Assembly: GCF_031844685.1 (NCBI RefSeq)
Contig: NZ_CP134605.1
Span: 310,001-374,000, forward strand
Length of the DNA: 64,000 bases
Direction of reading: 5' to 3'
Origin: Streptomyces sp. ITFR-21
Lineage (GTDB): Bacteria > Actinomycetota > Actinomycetes > Streptomycetales > Streptomycetaceae
A program made the translations under genes and the position numbers. The notes beneath the pieces are model-generated. The model did not search any database and was not told the DNA's origin. It saw nothing but the letters and a program-made list of their open reading frames with translations. Every line of letters begins with the position of its first letter. Within the stretch, counting starts at the first letter, position 1. This document shows, one piece after another, positions 1 through 8,205 of the stretch.

Positions 1-75
1 TCATGGGGTTCGCGTTCCTTCGCTTGAGGGGTGTCGTACGTGCGGGTCCCGGCGTGCCGCCGGTCGGTGCGGGGG
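1..75. other. Left-edge spacer, possible start codon of next operon gene
   Basis: No complete gene lies here. On the minus strand an ATG occupies positions 4-2, preceded at a usable distance by a GAAGGA Shine-Dalgarno-like motif (about positions 16-21). It could therefore be the start of the next gene of the minus-strand operon, running off the left edge. Only the first codon would be inside the window, so this is a suggestion, not a call. Confidence 0.3.
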
Positions 76-1236
76 TCAGCGGGCGACGGTGACGGCCACC
101 CCGCAGGTGGCCAGGGCGGCCAGCGCCGGAACCGCCAGCAGCCGTCCCAGCGCCGGTCCGGCCCGGACGGCGGCGGCGGCGCCGAGGAGGTAGGCGGCGC
201 AGGTGGCGACGGCCGGGCCGGCGAGCAGCCCGGGAACGCCCCAGCCCAGCGGTACGGACGCCGCGAGCACGGCGGTCGTCGCCGCGGCGACGACCGCCGG
301 CGCCGCCCAGGAGGCGGCGGCCCCGGTGGCACGGTGGGGCGGCCGGGCGGGCCGGGTCCCGGGGCGGTCCGGGCCGGGGTCCCGTTTCTCCGGCGCCGGC
401 CGCACGCGCCGGGCGAGCTGGGTCAGGAACGTGCCGGCGGCGGCCACGTTCGTCGCGCAGTACACGGCCAGCAGGGCCGCGGCGGCCAGCGCGGCGGCCC
501 GCCCCGCGGCGGTGGGCGCGTCCGCGGTTCCGGGGGCGGCGGCGCCGCGCAGCCACAGCACCGGCAGCAGGTAGGCCGCCGTCACCGCGGCGGCGGCGAC
601 CAGCACGGCCGCCGCCGTCCGCCGGCGGCCCGTCAGTTCCGGGGCGACCCGGGCGACCCGCTCCCAGCCGACCCCGGCGAACAGCAGCAGGAAGGCGGCC
701 GCCCACCAGTGGCGGGCGCCCCCGGAGGGCAGCATTCCGGCCGCGGCCAGGGCCGCCGGGCGGGCGCATAGGCAGAGCGCCACCGCCCAGGTGGCGGCGA
801 GCCGGACACGGCGCCAGCCCTGGGACGGCGGCAGCCCGCGCGCGGCGGCGCCCGCGGCGAGCGCGGGCAGCAGCAGCGCGTACCACAGCGCGTGGTCCGG
901 CTCGGCGCCGAGACCGGCCGCCGCCAGCCGGGCCGCGGTCTGCGCGACGGCGGCCTGGCCGACGGTGAATCCCGCCAGGTAGAGGGCGGTGACCGCGTCC
1001 CCGGCCCGGCCGCCCAGCACCCGGCCGACCACGTCGGGCAGCGAGCCGGCGCCGGTGCGGGCCTGGGCGAGCAGGCCGAGCGCGAGGCAGAAGGCCGCGC
1101 CGATGCCGAGTTGCAGCGCCCACGCGGCGGGGGCGCCCCGGCCCGCCAGCCCCGCGGCCACCGGCGGCATGAGGAGCAGTCCGGCGCCGAGTACGCTCTC
1201 GGCGACGGACAGCCCCGCCCTCAGCGGCGTGCTCAC
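76..1236 (-). CDS. Amino-acid permease (APC-superfamily-like)
   Basis: Predicted integral membrane protein of 386 residues, built almost wholly of Ala/Leu/Val-rich hydrophobic segments (about ten to eleven), with one charged Arg/Pro-rich cytoplasmic loop near residues 275-300. The N-terminal part, with a Gly-rich first helix (SVLGAGLLLMPPVAAGLAG), resembles the first helix of amino-acid permeases of the APC/aromatic amino-acid type. The GTG start at 1236 overlaps the TGA of the upstream MetRS-like gene by 4 bases (GTGA), implying translational coupling in the hydrazine operon. Likely role by context: uptake of an amino-acid precursor or export of the amino-acid-like product. Substrate cannot be read from sequence; family assignment is fairly safe, direction of transport is not. 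Confidence 0.75.
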   Translation of the reverse strand: MSTPLRAGLSVAESVLGAGLLLMPPVAAGLAGRGAPAAWALQLGIGAAFCLALGLLAQARTGAGSLPDVVGRVLGGRAGDAVTALYLAGFTVGQAAVAQTAARLAAAGLGAEPDHALWYALLLPALAAGAAARGLPPSQGWRRVRLAATWAVALCLCARPAALAAAGMLPSGGARHWWAAAFLLLFAGVGWERVARVAPELTGRRRTAAAVLVAAAAVTAAYLLPVLWLRGAAAPGTADAPTAAGRAAALAAAALLAVYCATNVAAAGTFLTQLARRVRPAPEKRDPGPDRPGTRPARPPHRATGAAASWAAPAVVAAATTAVLAASVPLGWGVPGLLAGPAVATCAAYLLGAAAAVRAGPALGRLLAVPALAALATCGVAVTVAR

Positions 1237-2894
1237 GCGGATACCGCTCCTCGGGGGCGGAAGAGGTCCGCCAGGTCGAGCCGCAGCGGGGCGCCCGCGG
1301 TGAGCGCCCGGTCCGCGCCGGCCGGCGCGGGCGTCGGTATCCGGCGGACGGTGTCGGCGTAGGCGAGGCCGAGGCCCTTCCACACCCGTTCGGCGAAGAA
1401 CGGCATCAGCGGCGCGGCCGTGGCGGCCGTTCGGGCCAGCAGCTCCAGGTGGGTGAGCAGCGCCGCGGGCGTCGGCCCGGCGGAGCCGTCGTCCCAGCCC
1501 GCCGCGTCGGCTGCCAGCAGCCGGACGGCGTCGCGCAGGGCGCCGGCCGCCCGCTGCGGGCTGAAGTCCGCCGGGTCCAGCGCGAGGCCCGCCGCGGCCA
1601 GCAGCCGGGCCGCCCGGCCGGGCGCGTCGTCGCCGGTCAGCGCCGCCTCGGCGGCCGGGACCTGGCCGCCGAAGGCGGCGGCCTCCCGCTGGACGCGGTC
1701 CAGCCAGCTCTGGAGGTCGCCGGCCAGTACCTCGTCGGCGACCGCGGTGAAATCCTTCATGGCGAAGTTGGTCTGCTCACGCTCCGGCCCGGTCAAACAC
1801 AGGTGGAAGCGCAGCACGTCGGCCGGCACGGTCCGCAGGAACTCCCCGCCCCAGATGGCGTGGTCGCGGCTGGTGGAGAACTTGTCGCCCTCCAGCCGGT
1901 AGAACTCGTTGGTGACCACCTGGGTGGGCAGCGTCAGGCCGCCGTGCGCCATCAGCAGCGCGGGCCACAGCACCGCGTGCGAGAAGCCGCAGTCGAAGCC
2001 GATGAAGTTGTAGACCTCGGTGTCCTCGCCGCTCCACAACTCCTCCCAGGCGCCGGGCCGGCCCTCGGCGGCGGTCAGGTTGGCGGTGGCGGCGACGTAT
2101 CCCCAGACGCCGCTGAACCAGGTGTCGAGGATGTGCCCCTCCCACTGCGGCAGCGGGACCGGGATGCCGTAGTCGGCCTGGCGGCTGACCGGGGTGAGCG
2201 GCAGCGGGCGGGACAGCAGCGCGTCCAGGTAGGAGGCGAGCCGCGGGCGCCAGGCGGCGGTGGCGCGCGCTTCGCCGAGGTAGGCGGTGAGGCGGTCGCG
2301 GTAGTCGTCCAGGGGGAAGGCGATCCGCTTCAGGGTGCGGGTCCCGGCGGGCCGCCAGCAGCGGGTGCACCGGGGCGAGGACAGTCCCGCGGGGTCCTGG
2401 GCCAGGCCGCACGCCTCGCAGTAGACGCCGTCCGACGGCTCGTCGCAGAACTGGCAGTTGCCGCGGACCTCGGCCTCGTACAGGTAGCGGTCGCAGTCGG
2501 CGCAGTGGAAGACCGGCAGTTCCTCGACGCGCAGGGCGCCGCTGTTCCACAGGCCGAGGAAGAAGCGCTGCACGATCTCGGTGTGCGTGGTGTTGGTCAG
2601 CGGCCGGGTGAACCAGTCGTGGTGCATCGCGCCCAGCGACAGGGTCTCCTCCATGCGGTTGCCGAACAGCAGCGCCGCCTCGTACGTGCCCAGGCCCAGC
2701 TCCTCGGCGCGCCGTGGGACGTAGCAGGAGTGCTCGTCGGAGTAGCCGACGTAGCGGACGTCGCGTCCGGCCTGGCGCAGTCGCCTGGCGAGGACGTCCG
2801 CGCCGAGGAACGGACCGGCAAGGTGTCCGAGGTGCAGGTCGCCGTTGGGGTTGGGCGGGGCGCTGGTGATGATGGCGGGGCCGGTCGCGGTCAT
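1233..2894 (-). CDS. Methionyl-tRNA-synthetase-like N-N ligase component
   Basis: Class I aminoacyl-tRNA-synthetase fold of the MetRS type, 553 residues. HLGH (residues 21-24) is the HIGH motif, KFSTS near residue 338 is the KMSKS loop, and Cys pairs at roughly 127-165 (HCADC, CQFC, CEAC, CTRC) form the zinc knuckle. A helical C-terminal domain follows. In hydrazine pathways a MetRS-like domain adenylates an amino acid and esterifies it to an N-hydroxylated diamine; a cupin then rearranges the ester into an N-N bond. In the known s56-p1-type enzyme both are fused; here the cupin is a separate gene two genes upstream. The ATG at 2894 overlaps the preceding stop by 4 bases (ATGA). A spare housekeeping MetRS is the alternative, but operon position between biosynthetic genes argues against it. 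Confidence 0.85.
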   Translation of the reverse strand: MTATGPAIITSAPPNPNGDLHLGHLAGPFLGADVLARRLRQAGRDVRYVGYSDEHSCYVPRRAEELGLGTYEAALLFGNRMEETLSLGAMHHDWFTRPLTNTTHTEIVQRFFLGLWNSGALRVEELPVFHCADCDRYLYEAEVRGNCQFCDEPSDGVYCEACGLAQDPAGLSSPRCTRCWRPAGTRTLKRIAFPLDDYRDRLTAYLGEARATAAWRPRLASYLDALLSRPLPLTPVSRQADYGIPVPLPQWEGHILDTWFSGVWGYVAATANLTAAEGRPGAWEELWSGEDTEVYNFIGFDCGFSHAVLWPALLMAHGGLTLPTQVVTNEFYRLEGDKFSTSRDHAIWGGEFLRTVPADVLRFHLCLTGPEREQTNFAMKDFTAVADEVLAGDLQSWLDRVQREAAAFGGQVPAAEAALTGDDAPGRAARLLAAAGLALDPADFSPQRAAGALRDAVRLLAADAAGWDDGSAGPTPAALLTHLELLARTAATAAPLMPFFAERVWKGLGLAYADTVRRIPTPAPAGADRALTAGAPLRLDLADLFRPRGAVSA

Positions 2895-3676
2895 CGCGGC
2901 ATCGATCCTTGCGTCGTACGGACAAGGCGGGCGGCCGGCGCGGGCGCGAGGTCGCCGAGGGCGGCCGGCGCGGTTCCGGACGGCTGGGGAGCCGGCGCGG
3001 GAGCCGCGGCCGGCGGGTTGGCGGCGGGCGGACCGGCCGGCGAGCCGGCGCCGCCGGCCGGGGAGGTGCGGGGCAGCGCCGCGGCCGGCGGCTGGAGGAC
3101 CCGGGAGTGCGCGGGCACCGACTCGGTGAGCAGCACATGGGCCCCGATCAGGCAGTCGCGCCCGACGGTGACCGGGCCGAGCACGCTGGCGCTGGTGCCG
3201 ATCACCACCCGGTCGCCGATCACCGGGTGGCGGCGCGCGCCCGGGGCGCGGTCGCGGTCCTTCCACCAGCCGGCGGAGCCGAGCGTGACCTGGTGGTAGA
3301 GCATGACGTCGTCGCCGATGACGGCGGTCTCCCCGATCACCACGCCGGCCCCGTGGTCGACGAAGAAGCGCCGTCCGATGGTGGCGCCGGGGTGGATGTC
3401 CACTCCGGTGCGGCGGCGGGCGTAGAGCGAGACCGCCCGTGCCAGGAACACGCGGTCGCGGCGGTGCAGCCAGTTGGCCACCCGGTGCAGCCACAGGGCG
3501 TGGATGTGCGGGTACAGCAGCACCTCCCACCGGCTGCGGGCGGCGGGGTCCTTCTCCAGGACGACGTCCAGGTCCTCCCGGATCCGGGCGGCGCAGCGCC
3601 GCAGCCGGCCGCGACGGCGGCCGGTCCCGCGGCCGGTCCCGGGCGCCGCGGGCGCACCGCCGTCACATGTGCTCAT
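2891..3676 (-). CDS. Serine O-acetyltransferase-like hexapeptide enzyme
   Basis: CysE/EpsC-type acyltransferase with a left-handed beta-helix, 261 residues. Visible family signatures are the DHGAGVVIGE segment, YHQVTLG and the repeated hexapeptides RRHPVIGDRVVIGTSASVLG. The family acetylates the serine hydroxyl with acetyl-CoA. After the helix there is an unusual Pro/Ala-rich tail of about 75 residues (from roughly residue 185), longer than in housekeeping enzymes. The ATG at 3676 lies 14 bases inside the end of the upstream oxidase gene, and its stop overlaps the MetRS-like start. In this N-N cluster it may supply O-acetylserine for a later substitution step, or may acylate serine with another acyl group; no partner sulfhydrylase-like gene is visible. 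Function by family is firm, role in the pathway is inference. Confidence 0.82.
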   Translation of the reverse strand: MSTCDGGAPAAPGTGRGTGRRRGRLRRCAARIREDLDVVLEKDPAARSRWEVLLYPHIHALWLHRVANWLHRRDRVFLARAVSLYARRRTGVDIHPGATIGRRFFVDHGAGVVIGETAVIGDDVMLYHQVTLGSAGWWKDRDRAPGARRHPVIGDRVVIGTSASVLGPVTVGRDCLIGAHVLLTESVPAHSRVLQPPAAALPRTSPAGGAGSPAGPPAANPPAAAPAPAPQPSGTAPAALGDLAPAPAARLVRTTQGSMPR

Positions 3677-4826
3677 AGGGGAAGTCACTCTCTGTGGGGG
3701 CGCCGGCCGCGAACCTGCCGGGACGGTAGGGAGCGAGCCACTCCTCGGCGGCGCCCGAGGTGACCTCGGCCGCGACCAGCTCACCGACCGCCGGCGCGGT
3801 CTTGAAGCCGCCACCGCTGAAACCGGTGCAGGCGTACAGGCCCGCCGGGCCCACTGGGCCGATCAGCGGGCGGTGGTCGGGGGTGTAACCGTCCAGTCCG
3901 GCCCGCAGGCCGTCCACGGTGCCGGTGGCCAGCGCGGGCACCCGTTCGGCGAGCGTCCGCCGGGCGGTCGCCACCTCGTCCGCCCGCAGGGCGGCGGGCC
4001 GGGCGTCCAGCGCGACGGCGGGGTCGGCCGCGGCGCCGAACCACAGGGCGTCGCCGTCCGCGGGGCGGAAGTAGCGGCCCAGGGTGTCGTCGATGCAGGC
4101 CGGTACCGGGCCCGCGGGGGCCGTGGCGCGGTGCCGGGCGATGCCGATCCGGCGGGGTTCGACGGGCAGGTCGACGCCTGCCGTCGCGGCCAGCGGCCGG
4201 CTCCACGCGCCGGCGGCGAGCAGCACCAGCGGTGCGTGGACCGGGCCGAGGTTGGTGGTCACCCCGGTGATCCGCTCCCCGGCCGAGGTCAGCCCGGTCA
4301 CCTCAAGGCCCTCCGCCAGGACCGCGCCGCGCCGCTCGGCCGAGCGCAGCAGCGCGCGGGTGGCCGCCGCCGGGTCACCGTAGCCGCCGTCCGGCTCGTA
4401 GGAGACCGCGGCCGGGCGGTCCAGCCGCAGCCCCGGGTACTCGGCGGTCAGTTCGTCGGCGGTGATCAGGTGGGCCCGGCCGCCGGCCTCCTGGACGGCG
4501 GCGGTGTTCTTGGCCAGGTTCGCGGCGTACTCCTCGGCCACGATCATGACGAAGCCGGTGCGCCGGTAGCCGCAGTCGCCGCCCACCTCGTCGGCCCAGC
4601 CGGTGAAGGTGTCCATGCTGCGCACGGTGAGCCGGGTGTCGGCCGCCGCGGTGTGGTGCTGGCGCAGCACGCCGCCGGAGCGCGAGGTGGCACCCTCGGC
4701 GGAGAACCGCCCCCGGTCGCAGACCAGGACGCGGCGCAGGCCGCGCAGGGTGAGGTGGTGGGCCAGGGAGGCGCCCACCACCCCGCCGCCCACGACGACG
4801 GCGTCGTACGGGCCCGCCTCGGTCAC
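3663..4826 (-). CDS. FAD-dependent glycine/sarcosine-oxidase-like enzyme
   Basis: D-amino-acid-oxidase-fold flavoprotein, 387 residues. The Rossmann FAD motif VVVGGGVVGASLAHHL sits at about residues 10-25, and the C-terminal FAD-closing segment (YACTGFSGGGFKTAPAVG) is intact. This family oxidises secondary or primary amines next to a carboxylate. In the s56-p1 hydrazine pathway such an enzyme cleaves the N-N coupled lysine-glycine intermediate to release the hydrazine fragment, so the same step is the natural guess here. GTG at 4826 overlaps the cupin stop by 4 bases (GTGA), and its own end overlaps the acetyltransferase start by 14 bases, so the three are translated as a coupled set. Which C-N bond is oxidised cannot be told. 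Confidence 0.85.
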   Translation of the reverse strand: MTEAGPYDAVVVGGGVVGASLAHHLTLRGLRRVLVCDRGRFSAEGATSRSGGVLRQHHTAAADTRLTVRSMDTFTGWADEVGGDCGYRRTGFVMIVAEEYAANLAKNTAAVQEAGGRAHLITADELTAEYPGLRLDRPAAVSYEPDGGYGDPAAATRALLRSAERRGAVLAEGLEVTGLTSAGERITGVTTNLGPVHAPLVLLAAGAWSRPLAATAGVDLPVEPRRIGIARHRATAPAGPVPACIDDTLGRYFRPADGDALWFGAAADPAVALDARPAALRADEVATARRTLAERVPALATGTVDGLRAGLDGYTPDHRPLIGPVGPAGLYACTGFSGGGFKTAPAVGELVAAEVTSGAAEEWLAPYRPGRFAAGAPTESDFPYEHM

Positions 4827-5269
4827 CGGTCGCCGCCGGCCGCCGCGGCGCCGGCCGGCGGATCGGCCGGCGCGGCCTGCGGGTCGGACACGCCCAGGCG
4901 CTCGGCCCACAGCGCGCGCTCCTTGGCGACGGCCTCGGCGCCGTCCCACCAGATGCTGAGGAAGACCAGGCGCTCGGTGCCCGTGTTGGTGAGCGCGTGC
5001 TCGACGAACGGCGTCATGTACAGGGTGTCGCCGAAGCCGACCTTGCGCTCCTCCTCGCCCATCCGCCACAGTCCCTCGCCCCCGACGACGAAGAACGCCT
5101 CCTTCTCGTCGTGGGAGTGCGGTGTGACGGTCTCGCCCGGGTCCACGGCGACCCACGCGCCGCCCCAGCTCGGCTCGGGTACGCCGGGCCAGGGGAAGAT
5201 CCGGCGGGCGTGGGTGTTGTAGGCGGGCTCGTGGACCAGGTCGTCGTGGTTCCAGGAGAACGAGTGCAT
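4823..5269 (-). CDS. Small cupin, probable N-N bond-forming subunit
   Basis: Single-domain cupin of 148 residues. The first cupin motif gives His51, His53 and Glu57 (PHSHDEKEAFFVV), the second gives His91 (TPFVEHALTN), so a complete 3-His/1-Glu metal site is present. In hydrazine synthetases the cupin half binds zinc and promotes intramolecular rearrangement of the aminoacyl-O-N ester made by the MetRS-like half. The ATG at 5269 has an AAGGA ribosome site 8 bases upstream. The next gene starts inside its stop codon. A disordered Ala/Pro tail of about 20 residues closes the protein. Cupin fold is certain from the motifs; the role as the separate partner of the MetRS-like protein is inferred from the gene set. 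Confidence 0.83.
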   Translation of the reverse strand: MHSFSWNHDDLVHEPAYNTHARRIFPWPGVPEPSWGGAWVAVDPGETVTPHSHDEKEAFFVVGGEGLWRMGEEERKVGFGDTLYMTPFVEHALTNTGTERLVFLSIWWDGAEAVAKERALWAERLGVSDPQAAPADPPAGAAAAGGDR

Positions 5270-5333
5270 CGTCTGAGTCCTTGTCGCGGTCGGGCGGGCG
5301 TCGGGCGTAAGGGGGGTCGGCGCGCAGGAGGGG

Positions 5334-6722
5334 TCAGCGCGGCAGCGACGGCACGGGGTCCGCCGGGTCCGCGGACTGCGGTGCGCTCGGCCGGCGGTGG
5401 GCGGTGAGGTCGTTCAGGATCTGCTCGGCGCGGACGGCGATGGTGCTGAACGAGGTGGCGCTGTTGATGCCGTGCCGCCATTCGGTGATGCCGTTGAGGT
5501 AGACACCCGCGGTGCACTCCGGCGTCGTCTCCAGCCGGAAGTCGCGGCTGACCACCGGGTCGCCCGTCTCGTCGAACCGTACGTAGGGGCGCAGCGGTTC
5601 GAGCGCCGCGGGGAAGCGCGGCTCGCGGAAGCCGGTGCACAGCACCACGACGTCGGCCGCCAGCTCCTCGCGCTGCCCGCTGTGCAGTTGGCGCAGCGTC
5701 AGCCGGTAGGAGCCGGTGCCGGTCGGCTCGATGCCGTCCACCGAGGTGCGCTTGCGGAAGTCCAGTCGGCCCGGCCCGAAGTGGCGGTCGTGGTAGGCCA
5801 GTTGGTACAGCCCGGTGCTCACGTCGGGGTCGACGGCGGCGTAGTTGGTGGAGTACGCCTCGGCGAAGGCCGACTCGCGCTGCCGCCGGTCCAGGGCGTA
5901 GAAGTAGTCGACCTCGCCGGGGAAGTACGCCTCGTTGGCGAAGTGCCCGAGGTTGTACAGCCGGAAGCCGGAGTTGCGGGACAGCGAGGTGATCGCGGCG
6001 TCGGGGAAGGCTCCGGCCAGGTGCAGCAGCGCCTCGCCGGCGTTCTGCCCGGCGCCGACCACGGCGATGCGCAGCGGCCGGTCGCGGGGCAGCGCGCCGA
6101 CCCGCGGCAGGTAGTCGGAGGAGTGGAAGACCCGTTCGCCGAGCACGTCCGCGAACAGCTCGGGCACATACGCCTGGTGGCCGGTCGAGACCAGCACCGA
6201 GCGGCCGGTGTAGGCGCTGGTGGCACCGGTGGCGGTGTCCCGCGCCAGCACCCGCAGCGTCCGCACCGCGCCGTCGTCCTCGGTCACCGGCACGACCTCG
6301 ACCGCTTCCTGCCGGTACCGCACCGGCTGGCTGATCCGCTCGGCGACCCACTCGATGTAGGCGGACCACTCGTGGCGGCTCACGTAGCCGCCGAGCAGGG
6401 TGAACGGGTAGAGCCGGCCCACTTCCTTGAGGTAGTTGGGGAAGGTGAAGCGGCTGCGCGGGTTGCGCGGGCCGGCCAGGTCGCGCAGGAAGTGGTGCTG
6501 GATGTCGGTCCCCGGCAGCAGCATGTTGGGCTGCCACGCCGCCGACGCGGCCCGCTCCAGGAACAGCGCGGTCGGCTGCGGTGCGGCCGGGCCGCCGCGG
6601 GCGGCCCAGGCGGCCTGTTCCGCCTCGTCGTCGAGCGCGGCGGCGACCGCGAGCGCGGCCGGGCCGTAACCGATGCCGACCAGGTCGAGGACGTCCGGCC
6701 GGCTGCCATCGGTGGTGGTCAC
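5334..6722 (-). CDS. Flavin-dependent L-lysine/L-ornithine N-hydroxylase, copy 1
   Basis: N-hydroxylating monooxygenase (NMO) of the SidA/IucD/PvdA type, 462 residues. Seen are the FAD motif GIGYGPAALA near residue 16, the substrate-loop sequence HHFLRDLAGPRNPRSRFTF, the NADPH motif VVGAGQNAGEAL and the late LCTGF motif. The family hydroxylates the terminal amine of lysine, ornithine or a related diamine using FAD, NADPH and oxygen. GTG at 6722 is preferred over an upstream GTG at 6779 (which would overlap the aminotransferase stop as GTGA) because AGGAG lies six bases before it. It precedes the cupin gene by 64 bases, which suits the supply of the hydroxylated diamine for N-N coupling. The exact diamine is unknown. 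Confidence 0.88.
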   Translation of the reverse strand: MTTTDGSRPDVLDLVGIGYGPAALAVAAALDDEAEQAAWAARGGPAAPQPTALFLERAASAAWQPNMLLPGTDIQHHFLRDLAGPRNPRSRFTFPNYLKEVGRLYPFTLLGGYVSRHEWSAYIEWVAERISQPVRYRQEAVEVVPVTEDDGAVRTLRVLARDTATGATSAYTGRSVLVSTGHQAYVPELFADVLGERVFHSSDYLPRVGALPRDRPLRIAVVGAGQNAGEALLHLAGAFPDAAITSLSRNSGFRLYNLGHFANEAYFPGEVDYFYALDRRQRESAFAEAYSTNYAAVDPDVSTGLYQLAYHDRHFGPGRLDFRKRTSVDGIEPTGTGSYRLTLRQLHSGQREELAADVVVLCTGFREPRFPAALEPLRPYVRFDETGDPVVSRDFRLETTPECTAGVYLNGITEWRHGINSATSFSTIAVRAEQILNDLTAHRRPSAPQSADPADPVPSLPR

Positions 6723-6775
6723 GGCGGTCTCCTGTGGGGCGGGGAACTGGGGCTGCGCGGAGGGTGGTTCGGGGC

Positions 6776-8143
6776 TCACCGGGTCGCCTCGGCGAAGGCC
6801 CGCTCCAGGATGTCGGCGGCGAAGTCGATCTGCTCGGCGGTGACGTTCAGCGGCGGCAGCAGTCGGACGACAATGTCGTCCCGGCCGCCGACCTCGCAGA
6901 TCAGCCCGAGCCGCAGGGCCGCGGACTGCACCGCGCGGGCCGCGGCGGTGGCCGCCGCCCGCGCCTCGGGGCCGGCCGGCCGGTCCGGGTCGGCCAGCTC
7001 GGCGCCCCACATCAGGCCCATGCCGCGGATGTCGCTGATCCACCGGTTGCGTTCGCGCAGCGCGGTGAAGTGCTTGCCCAGCTGCTCGCCGCGGATCCGG
7101 ACGTTCTCCAGCAGGCCCTCGTCGCGGACCACGTCCAGCGCGGCGACGCCGGCCGCGAAGGCGAGCTGGTTGCCGCGGAAGGTGCCGATGTGGGCGCCGG
7201 GCTCCCACACGTCCAGCGCCCGGTCGTAGAGGATGACCGCGACCGGCAGGCCGATGCCGCTGAGCGCCTTGGAGGCGACCACCACGTCGGGTTCGATGCC
7301 GTACTGCTCGAAGGCGTACCAGGTGCCGGTGCGCCCGCAGCCGGTCTGCACCTCGTCCACGATCAGCGGGATGCCGAGCCGCCGGGTGACCTCGCGGACC
7401 TGCCGGGCGAACTCCATGGTGGCCGGGACCACGCCGCCCTCGCCCTGCACCATTTCCATGATCACCGCGGCCGGCAGGGTGATGCCGCCGTTGGCGTCGG
7501 TCAGCACCCGCTCCAGGTAGGTGGCGCAGTTGGTGGTGCAGGAGTCCGGGGTCAGGCCCAGCGGGCAGTGCGCGCAGAAGGAGTAGGGGAAGAAGTGCAC
7601 CCCCGGCATCGCGCCGCCGACCTGGCTCTTGGTCTCGGTGTTGCCGGTCACCGCCATGGCGCCGGCGGTGCTGCCGTGGAAGCCGCCCTGGAAGGAGATG
7701 ATCTCCGAGCGGCCGGTGGCGATCTTGCACAGCTTGATCGCGGCCTCGACGCCGTTGGCACCGGTCGGCCCGCAGAAGTGCATCTTCATCCGCTCCCGCA
7801 TGCCGCCGGGCAGCATGGCGAGCTGGCGGGCGGTGAAGTCCTCCTTGGCGGGGGTCGGCAGGTCCAGGCCGTGCACGAGGTCGCCGAGCTGGCGGCGGAC
7901 CGCGTCGGCCACCACCGGGTGGTTGTGGCCGAGCGAGAGCACTCCGGCGCCGGTCAGGAAGTCCAGGAAGACGTTGCCGTCCACGTCCTCGATGTACGAG
8001 CCCTGGGCGCGGGCGACCGCCAGCGGCAGCCGCCGCGGATAGCTGCGCGCGTTGGACTCCGCGTCCTCCTGGCGGGCCAGGTACTCCTGGCTGCGGGGGC
8101 CCGGTACGGCGGTGCGTACGGCGGGCGCGCCATAGCTGGTCAT
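6776..8143 (-). CDS. Diaminobutyrate--2-oxoglutarate aminotransferase-like
   Basis: Class III PLP aminotransferase, 455 residues. The PLP lysine is in [11 protein letters not shown] (about residue 292), preceded by the [18 protein letters not shown] segment; the CAHCPLGL...CTTNC stretch and [14 protein letters not shown] are typical of the DABA aminotransferase subgroup rather than of ornithine or GABA enzymes. The expected reaction makes L-2,4-diaminobutyrate from aspartate semialdehyde and glutamate. The ATG at 8143 follows an AGGA ribosome site. Lying between two N-hydroxylase genes, it probably feeds a short diamine to one of them, so the product would contain a C4 unit in addition to, or instead of, lysine. 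Subfamily call is good; the pathway link is inference. Confidence 0.87.
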   Translation of the reverse strand: MTSYGAPAVRTAVPGPRSQEYLARQEDAESNARSYPRRLPLAVARAQGSYIEDVDGNVFLDFLTGAGVLSLGHNHPVVADAVRRQLGDLVHGLDLPTPAKEDFTARQLAMLPGGMRERMKMHFCGPTGANGVEAAIKLCKIATGRSEIISFQGGFHGSTAGAMAVTGNTETKSQVGGAMPGVHFFPYSFCAHCPLGLTPDSCTTNCATYLERVLTDANGGITLPAAVIMEMVQGEGGVVPATMEFARQVREVTRRLGIPLIVDEVQTGCGRTGTWYAFEQYGIEPDVVVASKALSGIGLPVAVILYDRALDVWEPGAHIGTFRGNQLAFAAGVAALDVVRDEGLLENVRIRGEQLGKHFTALRERNRWISDIRGMGLMWGAELADPDRPAGPEARAAATAAARAVQSAALRLGLICEVGGRDDIVVRLLPPLNVTAEQIDFAADILERAFAEATR

Positions 8144-8205
8144 CGTGTCCGATCCTGTGGAGGGTGAGGTCCGGCCCGCGGGCGGCCCGGGGTGCGGGGC
8201 GGTCG

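Noticed and set aside
1233-2894. Housekeeping methionyl-tRNA synthetase
   Set aside because: Motifs fit MetRS, but the gene overlaps pathway genes on both sides and sits with a cupin and N-hydroxylases; a biosynthetic paralogue is more likely, though only a tree can settle it.
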